Shown in pieces: positions 17,410 through 25,824 of a stretch of DNA of 64,000 bases. The position numbers and the translations under genes were made by a program. The notes below the pieces were generated by a model. It saw only the letters and a list, made by a program, of their open reading frames with translations. It did not search any database and had not been told where the DNA came from. How positions within the stretch are numbered: the first letter of the stretch is position 1; each line of letters starts with the position of its first letter. The DNA comes from Streptomyces sp. BA2 (GTDB taxonomy: Bacteria; Actinomycetota; Actinomycetes; Streptomycetales; Streptomycetaceae): assembly GCF_009769735.1 (NCBI RefSeq), contig NZ_WSRO01000002.1, positions 5,654,001 to 5,718,000 of the forward strand, read 5' to 3'.

Positions 17410-18039
17410 GTGGCCAAGAGCCCTGTGGCCAAGCGCCTCGTCGTGCTGGTCTCCGGATCAGGTACGAATCTGCAGGCTCTGCTCGACAAGATCGCCACGG
17501 ACGGGGCGGCGGGATACGGCGCCGAGATCGTCGCGGTCGGCGCCGACCGCGACGGCATCGTCGGACTCGAACGTGCCGAGAACGCGGGGATTCCCACGTT
17601 CGTCTGCCGGGTGAAGGACCACGCCACGCGCGACGAATGGGACGCGGCTCTCGCCGAAGCGACCGCCTCGTACAGCCCCGATCTGATCGTGTCGGCCGGG
17701 TTCATGAAGATCGTGGGGAAGGAATTCCTCGCTCGGTTCGGCGGCCGGTTCGTCAATACGCACCCCGCCCTGCTGCCCAGTTTCCCGGGGGCCCACGGTG
17801 TGCGCGACGCGCTCGCGTACGGCGCGAAGGTCACGGGATGCACCGTCCACTTCGTCGACGACGGCGTCGACACCGGCCCGATCATCGCCCAGGGCGTGGT
17901 CCCGGTCGGGGATGAGGACGACGAGAGCGCTCTGCACGAGCGCATCAAGGAAGTCGAGCGAAGGCTGCTCGTCGATGTCGTGGGGCGTCTGGCCCGTAAC
18001 GGCTACCGCATTGAGGGACGAAAGGTACTTATCCCGTGA
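17410..18039 (+). CDS. purN: Phosphoribosylglycinamide formyltransferase (GART 1)
   Basis: 209 residues, usual PurN length. The GTG at 17410 follows gagaaaggg; a second GTG at 17425 is an alternative. The substrate-binding loop [13 protein letters not shown] is at the N-terminus. The catalytic signature [17 protein letters not shown] supplies the Asn and His, and [11 protein letters not shown] supplies the Asp. It transfers a formyl group from 10-formyl-THF to GAR in purine synthesis. The stop overlaps the purH start by 4 bp (GTGA), so the two are translated together. No riboswitch-like sequence was found upstream. Confidence 0.96.
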   Translation: MAKSPVAKRLVVLVSGSGTNLQALLDKIATDGAAGYGAEIVAVGADRDGIVGLERAENAGIPTFVCRVKDHATRDEWDAALAEATASYSPDLIVSAGFMKIVGKEFLARFGGRFVNTHPALLPSFPGAHGVRDALAYGAKVTGCTVHFVDDGVDTGPIIAQGVVPVGDEDDESALHERIKEVERRLLVDVVGRLARNGYRIEGRKVLIP

Positions 18040-19604
18040 CCGCCGAAGGTACGCACGGTTCGCAGCGCCCGATCAAGCGCGCGCTCATCAGCGTCTATGA
18101 CAAGACCGGGCTCGAGGAGCTCGCGCGCGGTCTTCACGAGGCCGGCGTCGAGCTCGTCTCGACCGGTTCGACCGCCGCGAAGATCGCCGCCACCGGGGTG
18201 CCCGTCACCAAGGTCGAGGAGCTGACAGGGTTCCCCGAGTGCTTGGACGGCCGGGTCAAGACGCTGCACCCGCGCGTGCACGCCGGGATCCTCGCCGACC
18301 TGCGCCTCGACGACCACCAGCGCCAGCTCGCCGACCTCGGCGTCGAGCCGTTCCAGCTGGTCGTCGTGAACCTCTACCCCTTCAAGGCGACCGTCGCATC
18401 CGGCGCGACGCCCGACGAGTGCGTGGAGCAGATCGACATCGGCGGCCCCTCGATGGTCCGCGCCGCCGCCAAGAACCACCCCTCGGTGTCGGTCATCACG
18501 AGCCCCGACCGGTACGCGGACGTGCTCGCCGCCGTCCGTGACGGCGGCTTCGACCTGACCGCACGCAAGCGCCTCGCTGCCGAAGCGTTCCGCCACACCG
18601 CCGAGTACGACCTCGCGGTCGCCTCCTGGTTCGCGGACGACTACGCGTCGGACGGCACGGACTTCCCCGAGTTCATCGGCAGCGCGTACGCCCGCAAGAA
18701 CGTCCTGCGCTACGGCGAGAACCCGCACCAGGGCGCCGCCCTCTACGTCGACGGCAATGGAGGCCTCGCCGAGGCCGAGCAGCTGCACGGCAAGGAGATG
18801 TCGTACAACAACTACACGGACACGGACGCCGCGCGCCGTGCCGCGTACGACCACGACGACCCCTGCGTCGCGATCATCAAGCACGCCAACCCCTGCGGCA
18901 TCGCGATCGGCTCGAACGTCGCCGAGGCGCACCGCAAGGCGCACGCTTGTGACCCGCTCTCCGCGTTCGGCGGTGTGATCGCCGTCAACCGCCCGGTCTC
19001 CAAGGAGATGGCGGAGCAGGTCGCCGACATCTTCACCGAGGTCATCGTCGCGCCCGAGTACGAGGACGGCGCGTTCGAAGTCCTCACCAAGAAGAAGAAC
19101 ATCCGCGTCCTGCGCTGCCACCAGGCGCCGTCCAACGCGGTAGAGGTCAAGCAGATCGACGGCGGCGCGCTCCTCCAGGTGACCGACCGCCTCCAGGCCG
19201 ACGGCGACAACCCCGCCAACTGGACGCTCGCCACGGGCGACGCGCTCAACGCGGGCGAGCTGGCCGAACTGGCCTTCGCCTGGAAGGCATCACGCGCGGT
19301 GAAGTCCAACGCGATCCTGCTCGCCAAGGACGGCGCGTCGGTCGGCGTCGGCATGGGTCAGGTCAACCGCGTCGACTCGGCGAAGCTCGCCGTCGAGCGG
19401 GCGGGCGAGGAGCGCGCGCACGGTGCGTACGCCGCGTCGGACGCGTTCTTCCCGTTCCCCGACGGCCTGGAGATCCTGACCGCCGCGGGCGTCAAGGCCG
19501 TGGTGCAGCCGGGCGGTTCGGTCCGTGACGAGCTGGTGGTCGAGGCCGCGAAGAAGGCGGGCGTGACGATGTACTTCACGGGTACGCGGCACTTCTTCCA
19601 CTGA
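18036..19604 (+). CDS. purH: Bifunctional AICAR transformylase / IMP cyclohydrolase
   Basis: 522 residues, standard length. It starts at GTG 18036 inside the purN stop (GTGA). The N-terminal MGS-like IMP cyclohydrolase domain begins [19 protein letters not shown]. The C-terminal AICARFT domain has the K-H-x-N signature in [13 protein letters not shown] and [13 protein letters not shown]. It catalyses the last two steps of IMP synthesis. A GC-rich hairpin about 17 bp after the stop ends the transcript. Confidence 0.97.
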   Translation: MTAEGTHGSQRPIKRALISVYDKTGLEELARGLHEAGVELVSTGSTAAKIAATGVPVTKVEELTGFPECLDGRVKTLHPRVHAGILADLRLDDHQRQLADLGVEPFQLVVVNLYPFKATVASGATPDECVEQIDIGGPSMVRAAAKNHPSVSVITSPDRYADVLAAVRDGGFDLTARKRLAAEAFRHTAEYDLAVASWFADDYASDGTDFPEFIGSAYARKNVLRYGENPHQGAALYVDGNGGLAEAEQLHGKEMSYNNYTDTDAARRAAYDHDDPCVAIIKHANPCGIAIGSNVAEAHRKAHACDPLSAFGGVIAVNRPVSKEMAEQVADIFTEVIVAPEYEDGAFEVLTKKKNIRVLRCHQAPSNAVEVKQIDGGALLQVTDRLQADGDNPANWTLATGDALNAGELAELAFAWKASRAVKSNAILLAKDGASVGVGMGQVNRVDSAKLAVERAGEERAHGAYAASDAFFPFPDGLEILTAAGVKAVVQPGGSVRDELVVEAAKKAGVTMYFTGTRHFFH

Positions 19605-19621
19605 GCGATACCTGTGCAGAG

Positions 19622-19653
19622 CGGTGGCCGCGCCCCCAAGGGCGCGGCCACCG
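19622..19653. terminator. Bidirectional hairpin between purH and the next convergent gene
   Basis: A perfect 14-bp stem (cggtggccgcgccc / gggcgcggccaccg) with loop ccaa. A short T-rich stretch follows on the plus side. It serves purH on plus and probably the minus-strand membrane protein ending at 19670. Confidence 0.85.
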
Positions 19654-19669
19654 TTGCTTTGCTCTCGCC

Positions 19670-20299
19670 TCAGTAGCGGGGACGGGCGAACCAGGCGGTG
19701 CCGCTGGGCACGACCGGGGCGATCGTGATGATGACGCCGAAGACGACCCAGATCAGCGGGAAGATGATCGCGCTCGCGAAGCCGGAGTCCAGGCCGACGA
19801 AGAGCCCGATCAGACCGAGGATGGTGCCGAGGGCGCCGTACACGACGGTGGTGATGCGCACACCCTGCGCGCCCTTGCTGAACTTCACGCCGAGCGTGAT
19901 CGAGAGGGCCGCGAGGCCTGCCGCGATCAGGGCCACGACGATGAGGATCCCGGCCACGGCGTCGCCGCCGTCACTGACGGCGCCGAACCCGTAGTCGTCG
20001 GCACTGTCCGAGACATCGCTGGCGATGGCGCCGATGTACAGGTAGATGATCGCGGCGAGTATCTGCACCGCCGAGATCAGGAACAGGAAGACGCGGGCCG
20101 TCATCAAAAGCCCCGGCATCGACTGCTGCATCATGTTGCCGCCGCCGCCCGGGTAGCCGGGGTAGGCCGGCTGCTGGGGGTAGCCGTAGCCCTGCTGCGG
20201 CGGGACGCCGGGCGGGGCCTGGGGGTAGCCGTAACCGGGAGCGGCCGGGGGCTGCTGGGGCGGCTGCCCGTAAGGGTTGTTCGGGTCGCCGTAACTCAT
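19670..20299 (-). CDS. Pro/Tyr/Gly-rich four-helix membrane protein
   Basis: 209 residues, ATG at 20299 with GGAGGA upstream. The first 60 residues are a PYGQ/PPGY-type disordered segment (NNPYGQPPQQPPAAPGYGYP). Four hydrophobic segments follow (VFLFLISAVQILAAIIYLYI, ILIVVALIAAGLAAL, GALGTILGLIGLFVGL, IIFPLIWVVFGVIITIA). This architecture is frequent in actinobacterial membrane proteins of unknown role. Convergent with purH and divergent from folD. No function is assigned. Confidence 0.8.
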   Translation of the reverse strand: MSYGDPNNPYGQPPQQPPAAPGYGYPQAPPGVPPQQGYGYPQQPAYPGYPGGGGNMMQQSMPGLLMTARVFLFLISAVQILAAIIYLYIGAIASDVSDSADDYGFGAVSDGGDAVAGILIVVALIAAGLAALSITLGVKFSKGAQGVRITTVVYGALGTILGLIGLFVGLDSGFASAIIFPLIWVVFGVIITIAPVVPSGTAWFARPRY

Positions 20300-20390
20300 G
20301 GCGGTCTTCCTCCGTCGGGTAGTGCGGGGACGACGCGGCACATCACGGAGGAAAGTTCTACAGATGCGGTCCGTCCCCCCGACACTGCCC

Positions 20391-20405
20391 GCGGCACTGT
20401 GCCGC
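20391..20405. promoter_or_regulatory. Perfect inverted repeat upstream of folD
   Basis: gcggcac-t-gtgccgc, two 7-bp arms around one base, lies between the divergent membrane-protein and folD genes. It could be an operator; nothing identifies the regulator. No ZTP or folate riboswitch consensus is visible in this gap. Confidence 0.35.
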
Positions 20406-20565
20406 ATATCGTTCTTTAGGCCAGGCTTATTTGTCCAGCCGCATTCCCTATGTGTTGTGCAAGTGCAACAGAGCTGGTCAGGTCTCGGGACACAGCTGAG
20501 ACACAGCCGGCCCGCAGGGGCGACCTGATTGGTACCGGGCGGGTCTCATCCGGGAAGATGGAGTC

Positions 20566-21432
20566 ATGACCGCCCAGATTCTCGATGGCAAGGCCACCGC
20601 AGCCGCGATCAAGTCCGAACTGACCGCCCGCGTGGCGGCCCTGAAGGAGAGGGGCTTCACGCCCGGCCTCGGGACTGTTCTGGTCGGTGACGACCCGGGC
20701 AGCCAGAAGTACGTCGCCGGGAAGCACCGCGACTGCGCGCAGGTCGGCATCGCCTCCATCCAGCGCGAGCTGCCCGCGACCGCGACGCAGGAGGCGATCG
20801 AGGCCGTCGTCCGCGAGCTCAACGACGACCCGGCCTGCACCGGTTACATCGTGCAGCTCCCGCTGCCCAAGGGCATCGACGAGAACCGCGTCCTCGAACT
20901 CATGGACCCGGACAAGGATGCCGACGGCCTGCACCCGATGAACCTCGGCCGCCTCGTCCTGAACGAGCCCGCCCCGCTGCCCTGCACGCCCTACGGCATC
21001 ATCCAGCTCCTTCGCCAGTACGGCGTGGAGATCAACGGCGCCGAGGTCGTGGTCGTCGGCCGCGGTGTGACGATCGGCCGCTCCATGCCGCTGCTGCTCA
21101 CCCGCCGCTCGGAGAACGCGACGGTGACGCAGTGCCACACCGGTACGCGCGACCTGTCCTTCCACCTGAAGAAGGCCGACATCATCGTGGCCGCGGCGGG
21201 CGTGCCGCACCTGATCAAGCCCGAGGACGTGCAGCCGGGCGCCGCGGTCCTGGACGTCGGCGTCTCGCGCGACGAGACCGGAAAGATCGTCGGCGACGTG
21301 CACCCCGGCGTCCGCGAGATCGCCGGGTGGATCTCGCCCAACCCCGGCGGTGTCGGCCCGATGACGCGCGCCCAGCTGCTCGTCAACGTCGTCGAGGCAG
21401 CCGAGCGCGCCGCGTCCGCCGCCGCGAGCTGA
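20566..21432 (+). CDS. folD: Methylenetetrahydrofolate dehydrogenase / methenyl-THF cyclohydrolase
   Basis: 288 residues, typical FolD. ATG at 20566 with ggaagatggag upstream. The folate-binding/cyclohydrolase lysine lies in [12 protein letters not shown], followed by [10 protein letters not shown] and [13 protein letters not shown]. The NADP-binding Rossmann region reads [18 protein letters not shown], and [19 protein letters not shown] closes the protein. It interconverts 5,10-methylene-THF and 10-formyl-THF, supplying the formyl donor used by PurN and PurH nearby. A DUF3017 membrane protein follows 20 bp downstream, probably co-transcribed. Confidence 0.97.
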   Translation: MTAQILDGKATAAAIKSELTARVAALKERGFTPGLGTVLVGDDPGSQKYVAGKHRDCAQVGIASIQRELPATATQEAIEAVVRELNDDPACTGYIVQLPLPKGIDENRVLELMDPDKDADGLHPMNLGRLVLNEPAPLPCTPYGIIQLLRQYGVEINGAEVVVVGRGVTIGRSMPLLLTRRSENATVTQCHTGTRDLSFHLKKADIIVAAAGVPHLIKPEDVQPGAAVLDVGVSRDETGKIVGDVHPGVREIAGWISPNPGGVGPMTRAQLLVNVVEAAERAASAAAS

Positions 21433-21452
21433 ACCGGGAAAGGGTGAGCCCT

Positions 21453-22031
21453 ATGAGCGCCGAACCTGATCAAGGGGCATCGCCTGCCGACGCCACCAAG
21501 GCCGACGCCACCAAGGCCGACGTCACGAAGGCCGATGTCACGAAGGTCGACGTCGCAAAGGCGGGCGTCACGGAGGCCGAGGCCGTGGAGGACACCGAGG
21601 CCAAGGGTGCCGTCAGCTCTCCCGGTCCCGACGGGCCGAAGAAGACCACGCGGCGTTTCCCCCTCCTGACCCGGGACACCGCGCGGCCCGAGGGCGGCGG
21701 CCGGGCCGCGGGCGGCGACGCCCCCGCGCCCGCCCGGCAGTGGCCGCTGCTCACCGTGCTCTCGACGGTGGGGCTCGGGCTGCTGCTCACGGCCTTCGAC
21801 GTGTTCCGCGTCGGCACGATACTGATCGGCCTCGCGCTGATCGCGGGCGCCGTCATGCGGTGGGCGCTGCCCGGCGTCGGCATGCTGGCGGTGCGCTCGC
21901 GCTTCACGGACATGGTCACGTACGGTGCCCTCGGCCTCGCCATCGTGCTGCTCGCGATGATGGCGCAGCCGGATCCGTGGCTGGAGATCCCGTTCCTCGG
22001 CGACACGCTGCACCGGACGATCACTACTTGA
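21453..22031 (+). CDS. DUF3017 membrane protein
   Basis: 192 residues, ATG at 21453 with gggaaaggg upstream. The N-terminus carries six 5-residue repeats (ADATK/ADVTK type) from a 15-bp minisatellite. Three hydrophobic segments follow (LLTVLSTVGLGLLLTAF, IGLALIAGAVMRWAL, YGALGLAIVLLAMMA). I recognise the C-terminal part as DUF3017, which commonly follows folD in actinomycetes (from memory). The conserved body of about 90 residues is standard; the long repetitive leader is the unusual part. Function is unknown. A terminator follows. Confidence 0.82.
   Translation: MSAEPDQGASPADATKADATKADVTKADVTKVDVAKAGVTEAEAVEDTEAKGAVSSPGPDGPKKTTRRFPLLTRDTARPEGGGRAAGGDAPAPARQWPLLTVLSTVGLGLLLTAFDVFRVGTILIGLALIAGAVMRWALPGVGMLAVRSRFTDMVTYGALGLAIVLLAMMAQPDPWLEIPFLGDTLHRTITT
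21486..21575 (+). repeat. 15-bp coding minisatellite in the DUF3017 gene
   Basis: Six tandem units of gccgacgccaccaag, the first two identical and the later ones progressively diverged. They encode a charged, likely cytoplasmic disordered leader. Confidence 0.9.
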
Positions 22032-22055
22032 CGGCGAGCGTTTCGCACGCCATGG

Positions 22056-22096
22056 CCGCGGCCCGTCCTCTCCCCCCGTGTGAGGACGGGCCGCGG
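22056..22096 (+). terminator. Terminator after the folD operon
   Basis: A perfect 15-bp stem (ccgcggcccgtcctc / gaggacgggccgcgg) with an 11-base loop. The cccgtcctctcccccc core is nearly identical to the terminator at 24125-24162. Confidence 0.9.
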
Positions 22097-22265
22097 CTCT
22101 GTCTCGCCCTTGCCCGAGAAGCTACGGCGTAGGGGCGGGGGGAGTCGTCCCGCGCGGGGTTGAGGTTTCGGCACGTCCCACGGAGTACGGCCGTGGTTCC
22201 TGCAACTTCCGCTGTACCGCCGTAGTTTGACGTTCCGGTGCCCGCACCCGGGCTACGCTGCGGCG

Positions 22266-23420
22266 ATGCGGATCCGCCCCCTCGTCGCCGACACGTCGAT
22301 CGCGGTCGCCCTGACCACCGTCGCCGTGCTCCTCGGGCAGGAGTCGGTGCGGCAGGGGTGGCCCGAACTCGACGTGCGGGGTTACGTGTTGGTGGCGCTC
22401 GCCAATCTGCCGGTCGCGTGCCGCTCCAAGGCGCCGCTCGCGGTCCTGCTCCTGGTGCACGTGGTGTGGGCCGGGTACGTCACCCTCGGCTACTGGCCCG
22501 TGGTGAACACCTTCGCGCCCATGCTCACCGTCTACACGGTCACGTCCCTGCGGCCCGCCCGCGTCTCCGTCCCCTGCGCCGCCCTGATGAGTGCCGTCTG
22601 GATCTACGCGGGCCTGGTGAGCGAAGGCGCGTCCATGGCGTCCGTGGTCGGACAGGCCATCGGCTTCCCCCTGGTGATCTGGCGGTTCGGTCACCTCGCG
22701 CGCCGTTCCGCGAAACTGGCCAGGCAGCTGAAACGTGAGCAGGACGAGCGGGCGCGGCGCGAGGTGGCCGAGGAACGCGGGCGCATAGCAAGGGAGTTGC
22801 ACGATGTCGTGGCGCATCACATGTCCGTGATATCCGTGCAGGCGGGCCTCGCGAAGTTCGTCTTCGCCTCCGATCCCGCCACCGCCCACGCCGCGCTCTC
22901 CACCATCTCCGGCACCAGCGGCGAGGCGCTGGAGGAGCTGCGCCGCATGCTGCGGGTGCTGCGGGCGCAGGAGGAGGGCGACGGCGCGCCCGACGCGCCG
23001 ATGCCGGGACTGGCGCGGCTCGGCGAGATGATCGAGCGGGTGCGGGCCGGGGGAGTCGACGTCGAGCTGCGTGTCGAGGGGACACCGCGCCAGCTCGCTC
23101 CCGGGATCGAACTCTGCGCGTACCGCGTGGTCCAGGAGGCCCTGACCAACGTACTGAAGCACGCGCGAGGAGCCGGCGCGGCGGTCGAACTGCGTTACCA
23201 GCCACACCATGTGACGGTTTCGGTCACCAATGACGGGGAGGGGGTGATTCCGGACAGAGTGAGCACAGGGAGCGGCCATGGGTTGATTGGGATGCGGGAG
23301 CGGGCCAAGCTCTACGGCGGGACGATCAGCATCGGCCCGCGGAGCGAGGGAGGGTTCGCCGTGCGACTGACTCTGCCGACGTCCGCGCAGGCCGCATCGC
23401 AGGGGGACGACGCGACTTAG
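22266..23420 (+). CDS. NarL-type sensor histidine kinase
   Basis: 384 residues, ATG at 22266. Four to five transmembrane segments fill residues 10-145. A coiled region (KLARQLKREQDERARREVAEE) leads to the HisKA_3 phospho-acceptor motif RGRIARELHDVVAHHMSVI, with His in ELHDVV. The ATPase domain shows YRVVQEALTNVLKHA (N-box) and a GSGHGLIGMRERAKLYGG G-box. The sensing region is entirely membrane-embedded, as in intramembrane-sensing kinases of cell-envelope stress. The cognate regulator starts at the base after the stop codon. The stimulus is not predictable from sequence. Confidence 0.92.
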   Translation: MRIRPLVADTSIAVALTTVAVLLGQESVRQGWPELDVRGYVLVALANLPVACRSKAPLAVLLLVHVVWAGYVTLGYWPVVNTFAPMLTVYTVTSLRPARVSVPCAALMSAVWIYAGLVSEGASMASVVGQAIGFPLVIWRFGHLARRSAKLARQLKREQDERARREVAEERGRIARELHDVVAHHMSVISVQAGLAKFVFASDPATAHAALSTISGTSGEALEELRRMLRVLRAQEEGDGAPDAPMPGLARLGEMIERVRAGGVDVELRVEGTPRQLAPGIELCAYRVVQEALTNVLKHARGAGAAVELRYQPHHVTVSVTNDGEGVIPDRVSTGSGHGLIGMRERAKLYGGTISIGPRSEGGFAVRLTLPTSAQAASQGDDAT

Positions 23421-24107
23421 ATGACCAGGGTGCTCGTGGTCGACGACCAGTTCCTCATCCGGGCCGGATTGGTGGGGTTGCTGCGCGCCGCGCCCGGCAT
23501 CGAGGTCGTCGGTGAGGCGGGCGACGGTGCGGAAGCCGTCGCGCTCGCCGCGACGACCCGGCCCGACGTGGTCCTGATGGACATCCGCATGCCCGGCATG
23601 AGCGGCATCGTGGCCACCGAGAAGATCCTCGCCGAGGCCCCCGAACCACCGCCGCGCGTCCTGGTGTTGACCACGTTCGATCTCGACGAGTACGTGTACG
23701 GGGCGCTGCGGGCCGGAGCGTCGGGCTTCCTGCTCAAGGACTCCGGGCCCGAGCGCCTGCTCGCCGCGGTGGCCGCCGTCGGTGGCGGCGACGCGCTCTT
23801 CGCGCCCAGCGTCACCTGCCGCCTCGTCGAGGCCTTCGCCCGGCAGGCCGGTGCGGGAGCCGGGGGTGACTGCGCGGAGCCGCCGCCCGATCTGCGGGCG
23901 CTGACCCTGCGCGAGGTCGAGGTCCTGAAGCTGATCGCGACGGGCCTGTCCAACGCGGACATCGCCGACCGCCTCTACATCAGCGAGGCCACCGTCAAGA
24001 CCCACCTCAACCGGACGATGTCCAAACTCGACCTGGACAGCAGGGCGCAGGCGGTGGTGGTGGCGTACGAGACGGGCCTCGTCACGCCGGGCGGCGGCGG
24101 CCGCTAG
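23421..24107 (+). CDS. NarL/LuxR-type response regulator
   Basis: 228 residues, starting directly after the kinase stop. The receiver domain has VVDDQ acidic residues, the phospho-acceptor Asp in DVVLMDIRMPGMSG and the conserved Lys in FLLKDSGPE. The C-terminal LuxR-type HTH reads LTLREVEVLKLIATGLSN. It is phosphorylated by the upstream kinase and binds DNA; targets are unknown. A hairpin terminator follows 17 bp later. Confidence 0.94.
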   Translation: MTRVLVVDDQFLIRAGLVGLLRAAPGIEVVGEAGDGAEAVALAATTRPDVVLMDIRMPGMSGIVATEKILAEAPEPPPRVLVLTTFDLDEYVYGALRAGASGFLLKDSGPERLLAAVAAVGGGDALFAPSVTCRLVEAFARQAGAGAGGDCAEPPPDLRALTLREVEVLKLIATGLSNADIADRLYISEATVKTHLNRTMSKLDLDSRAQAVVVAYETGLVTPGGGGR

Positions 24108-24124
24108 CGTCAGAGGAACTGAGA

Positions 24125-24162
24125 CGGCGCCCGTCCTCTCCCCCGTGGGAGGACGGGCGCCG
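24125..24162 (+). terminator. Terminator after the two-component system
   Basis: A perfect 14-bp stem (cggcgcccgtcctc / gaggacgggcgccg) with a 10-base loop. It shares its core with the terminator upstream of the kinase gene. Confidence 0.9.
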
Positions 24163-24368
24163 CCGGTCTGTGGGGGGCCGCTCCAACGGGATCTAGCGTC
24201 ATGCCCCCGCCAATTCCGTACAAGGGATGCCTTGCCCCTGTGGCAGGGAGGTGACCATTCCGCAACGGTGTTCCCGGCCCGCAACAGGGGGTGGACCGGC
24301 GCGGAGGGAACCACTTCGGGTCACCCCGCCGTCATGGGGGCAAACTGGGCCCATGCTGGGGGTGAAGC

Positions 24369-24893
24369 ATGAGTGCTGCCTGGCGGCCGCTTCCGGAGGC
24401 ACTTCCGCCGGAGGTACGGCATTTCGTGGAGCAACTGCGGCTGCTCAAGGACCGCACCGGCCTGAGCCTGATCGCGCTCGGCAAGGAGACGGCCTACAGC
24501 AAGTCCTCCTGGCAGCGTTACCTCAACGCACAGCAGCCACCGCCCCGGCAGGCGGTCGCGGCGCTGTGCAAGGTCGCGGGGGAGGACGGCGAACGGTTCT
24601 GCGCGCGCTGGGAGGTGGCCGTCCGCGCCTGGCCGCGGGGCGGTGCGGGCGGCACGGAGCCCGCCCCGGGCGTCGTACTGAGCAAGGCGGCCAAGACGAG
24701 TAGGGCAGGCAAGGCGGGCAAGACGAGCAGGGCAGGCAAGACGGGCAAGAGTGCGCCCCCTGCGTGGTCCAGAGGGCCACGGCGGCCGTCGCGTGCCCGC
24801 TCGGCGTGGACGTGGCGCTCCACCGCCGCGGTCACCACGCTCCTCGTCCTCGCGGCGCTGTTCGAAGGGCTGCTGAGATTCCTCATGCGCTAG
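24369..24893 (+). CDS. Membrane-anchored HTH protein (short paralogue)
   Basis: 174 residues, ATG at 24369. Residues 8-70 form an HTH-like domain (PLPEALPPEVRHFVEQLRLL... SKSSWQRYLN) closely similar to the N-terminus of the protein at 25825. A Lys/Ala/Gly/Ser-rich linker with repeated KTSRAGK follows, then one C-terminal transmembrane helix (TAAVTTLLVLAALFEGLLRF) and a 4-residue tail. The DNA-binding-like domain would be cytoplasmic. It lacks the extracytoplasmic domain that the longer paralogue has. It probably acts as a regulator or competitor; unproven. Confidence 0.75.
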   Translation: MSAAWRPLPEALPPEVRHFVEQLRLLKDRTGLSLIALGKETAYSKSSWQRYLNAQQPPPRQAVAALCKVAGEDGERFCARWEVAVRAWPRGGAGGTEPAPGVVLSKAAKTSRAGKAGKTSRAGKTGKSAPPAWSRGPRRPSRARSAWTWRSTAAVTTLLVLAALFEGLLRFLMR

Positions 24894-24923
24894 ATGCGCT
24901 AGCGCATGAGCTGGGGGTGGGGG

Positions 24924-25469
24924 TCAGCCGCGCCAGTTGTACGCCGCCTTCTTCCACTTTCCGTCGATCTTCACGTAGTACGTGCCGGAGAGGCGCTTGA
25001 AGCCGACGTCGTGCTTGTAGCCGCTGTAGGTGACGTGGCCGCCGCCGGCCGGGCCGTTCAGGAAGTCGTCAGCGACGCCGAACGTCTCCTTGCCGACGAT
25101 GCCGTCCACGTCCTCGACGTCCTCGCGCTGCTGCCACCACTTGGTGGCCGACTCGGTCTTCCGGCCGAAGCTGCCGTCGATGTCCCACTTCTTGAACGTG
25201 TGCCGCTTGCCGTTGCTGTCCTTCCACTTGGCCCCGTCCGCGTACAGGACGGACTGCCAGAGGCGCGTGGCGTTGCTGTTCGCGTGGCTGTGGCGCGACA
25301 GTTCGCCCTCGTCGCCCCAGTCGTTGTACGCGGCACCCTTGCCGTCGACGACGTGCGGCCCACTGGCCTGCGCGAGCGACGCGGTGCCGCCGAGCGCGAT
25401 CGCCGCCCCCGCCGTCACGGCCACCGCCGAGCCGATCAGCCGCTTCGGCCTGCCCTTGCTGATGCGCAT
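24924..25469 (-). CDS. Secreted peptidoglycan-binding-like protein
   Basis: 181 residues, ATG at 25469. A signal peptide (RLIGSAVAVTAGAAIALGG ... QASG) is followed by a region with FGRKTESATKWWQQRE and DGIVGKETFG, the repeat pattern of a PG_binding_1-type fold (x-F-G-x-x-T...a-v...Q...D-G-x-v-G). The C-terminus is Lys/Tyr-rich (YYVKIDGKWKKAAYNWRG). No catalytic domain is attached, so it is a binder rather than a hydrolase. It sits between two membrane-anchored HTH paralogues on the opposite strand, convergent with the first. Confidence 0.78.
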   Translation of the reverse strand: MRISKGRPKRLIGSAVAVTAGAAIALGGTASLAQASGPHVVDGKGAAYNDWGDEGELSRHSHANSNATRLWQSVLYADGAKWKDSNGKRHTFKKWDIDGSFGRKTESATKWWQQREDVEDVDGIVGKETFGVADDFLNGPAGGGHVTYSGYKHDVGFKRLSGTYYVKIDGKWKKAAYNWRG

Positions 25470-25824
25470 GTATTCCCCCTAGGTGGTGCGTTGACGTCTT
25501 CGATGCTTCCTCCCGGAGGCATTCCACAAAAGGGTCAACCGACGCATTCGGGACGCTTTGGGACGTCCCAGGCCGCTAGCTGGGGTTCCGCATCGTGGAG
25601 CGGGACAGCGATGGGACACTGGACGCCGGACCGCACGGAGTGCGACGGTGCACGCCAGTGGCCCGAATCCTCCCGTGCGCCCCCGGTCCGGGAACTGACA
25701 TCCTGACTTTTGGCATCCCTCTGGGTAGCCCATGACAGGGAGCAGCGGGGGCTGCCTCATGGGCAGAGCGGGGGGAACCACGCGCGGGGGCACGTTGGCA
25801 CGTACGGGGGGAATAGGGGGAGTA
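25470..25824. promoter_or_regulatory. 355-bp divergent intergenic region
   Basis: Contains the promoter regions of the secreted PG-binding gene (minus) and the longer HTH gene (plus). A 10-bp palindrome gggacgtccc at 25560-25569 is preceded by a gggacg half-site, a candidate operator. No open frame here looks protein-like. Confidence 0.4.

Noticed and set aside
20300..20565. Possible ZTP or folate riboswitch before folD
   Set aside because: No CCGCCTGGGC element or paired ACTGGCG core is present; only a 15-bp inverted repeat is visible.
24125..24162. Hairpin pair flanking the two-component genes as terminal repeats of a mobile element
   Set aside because: The hairpins sit exactly where terminators are expected, and no transposase or target duplication is visible.
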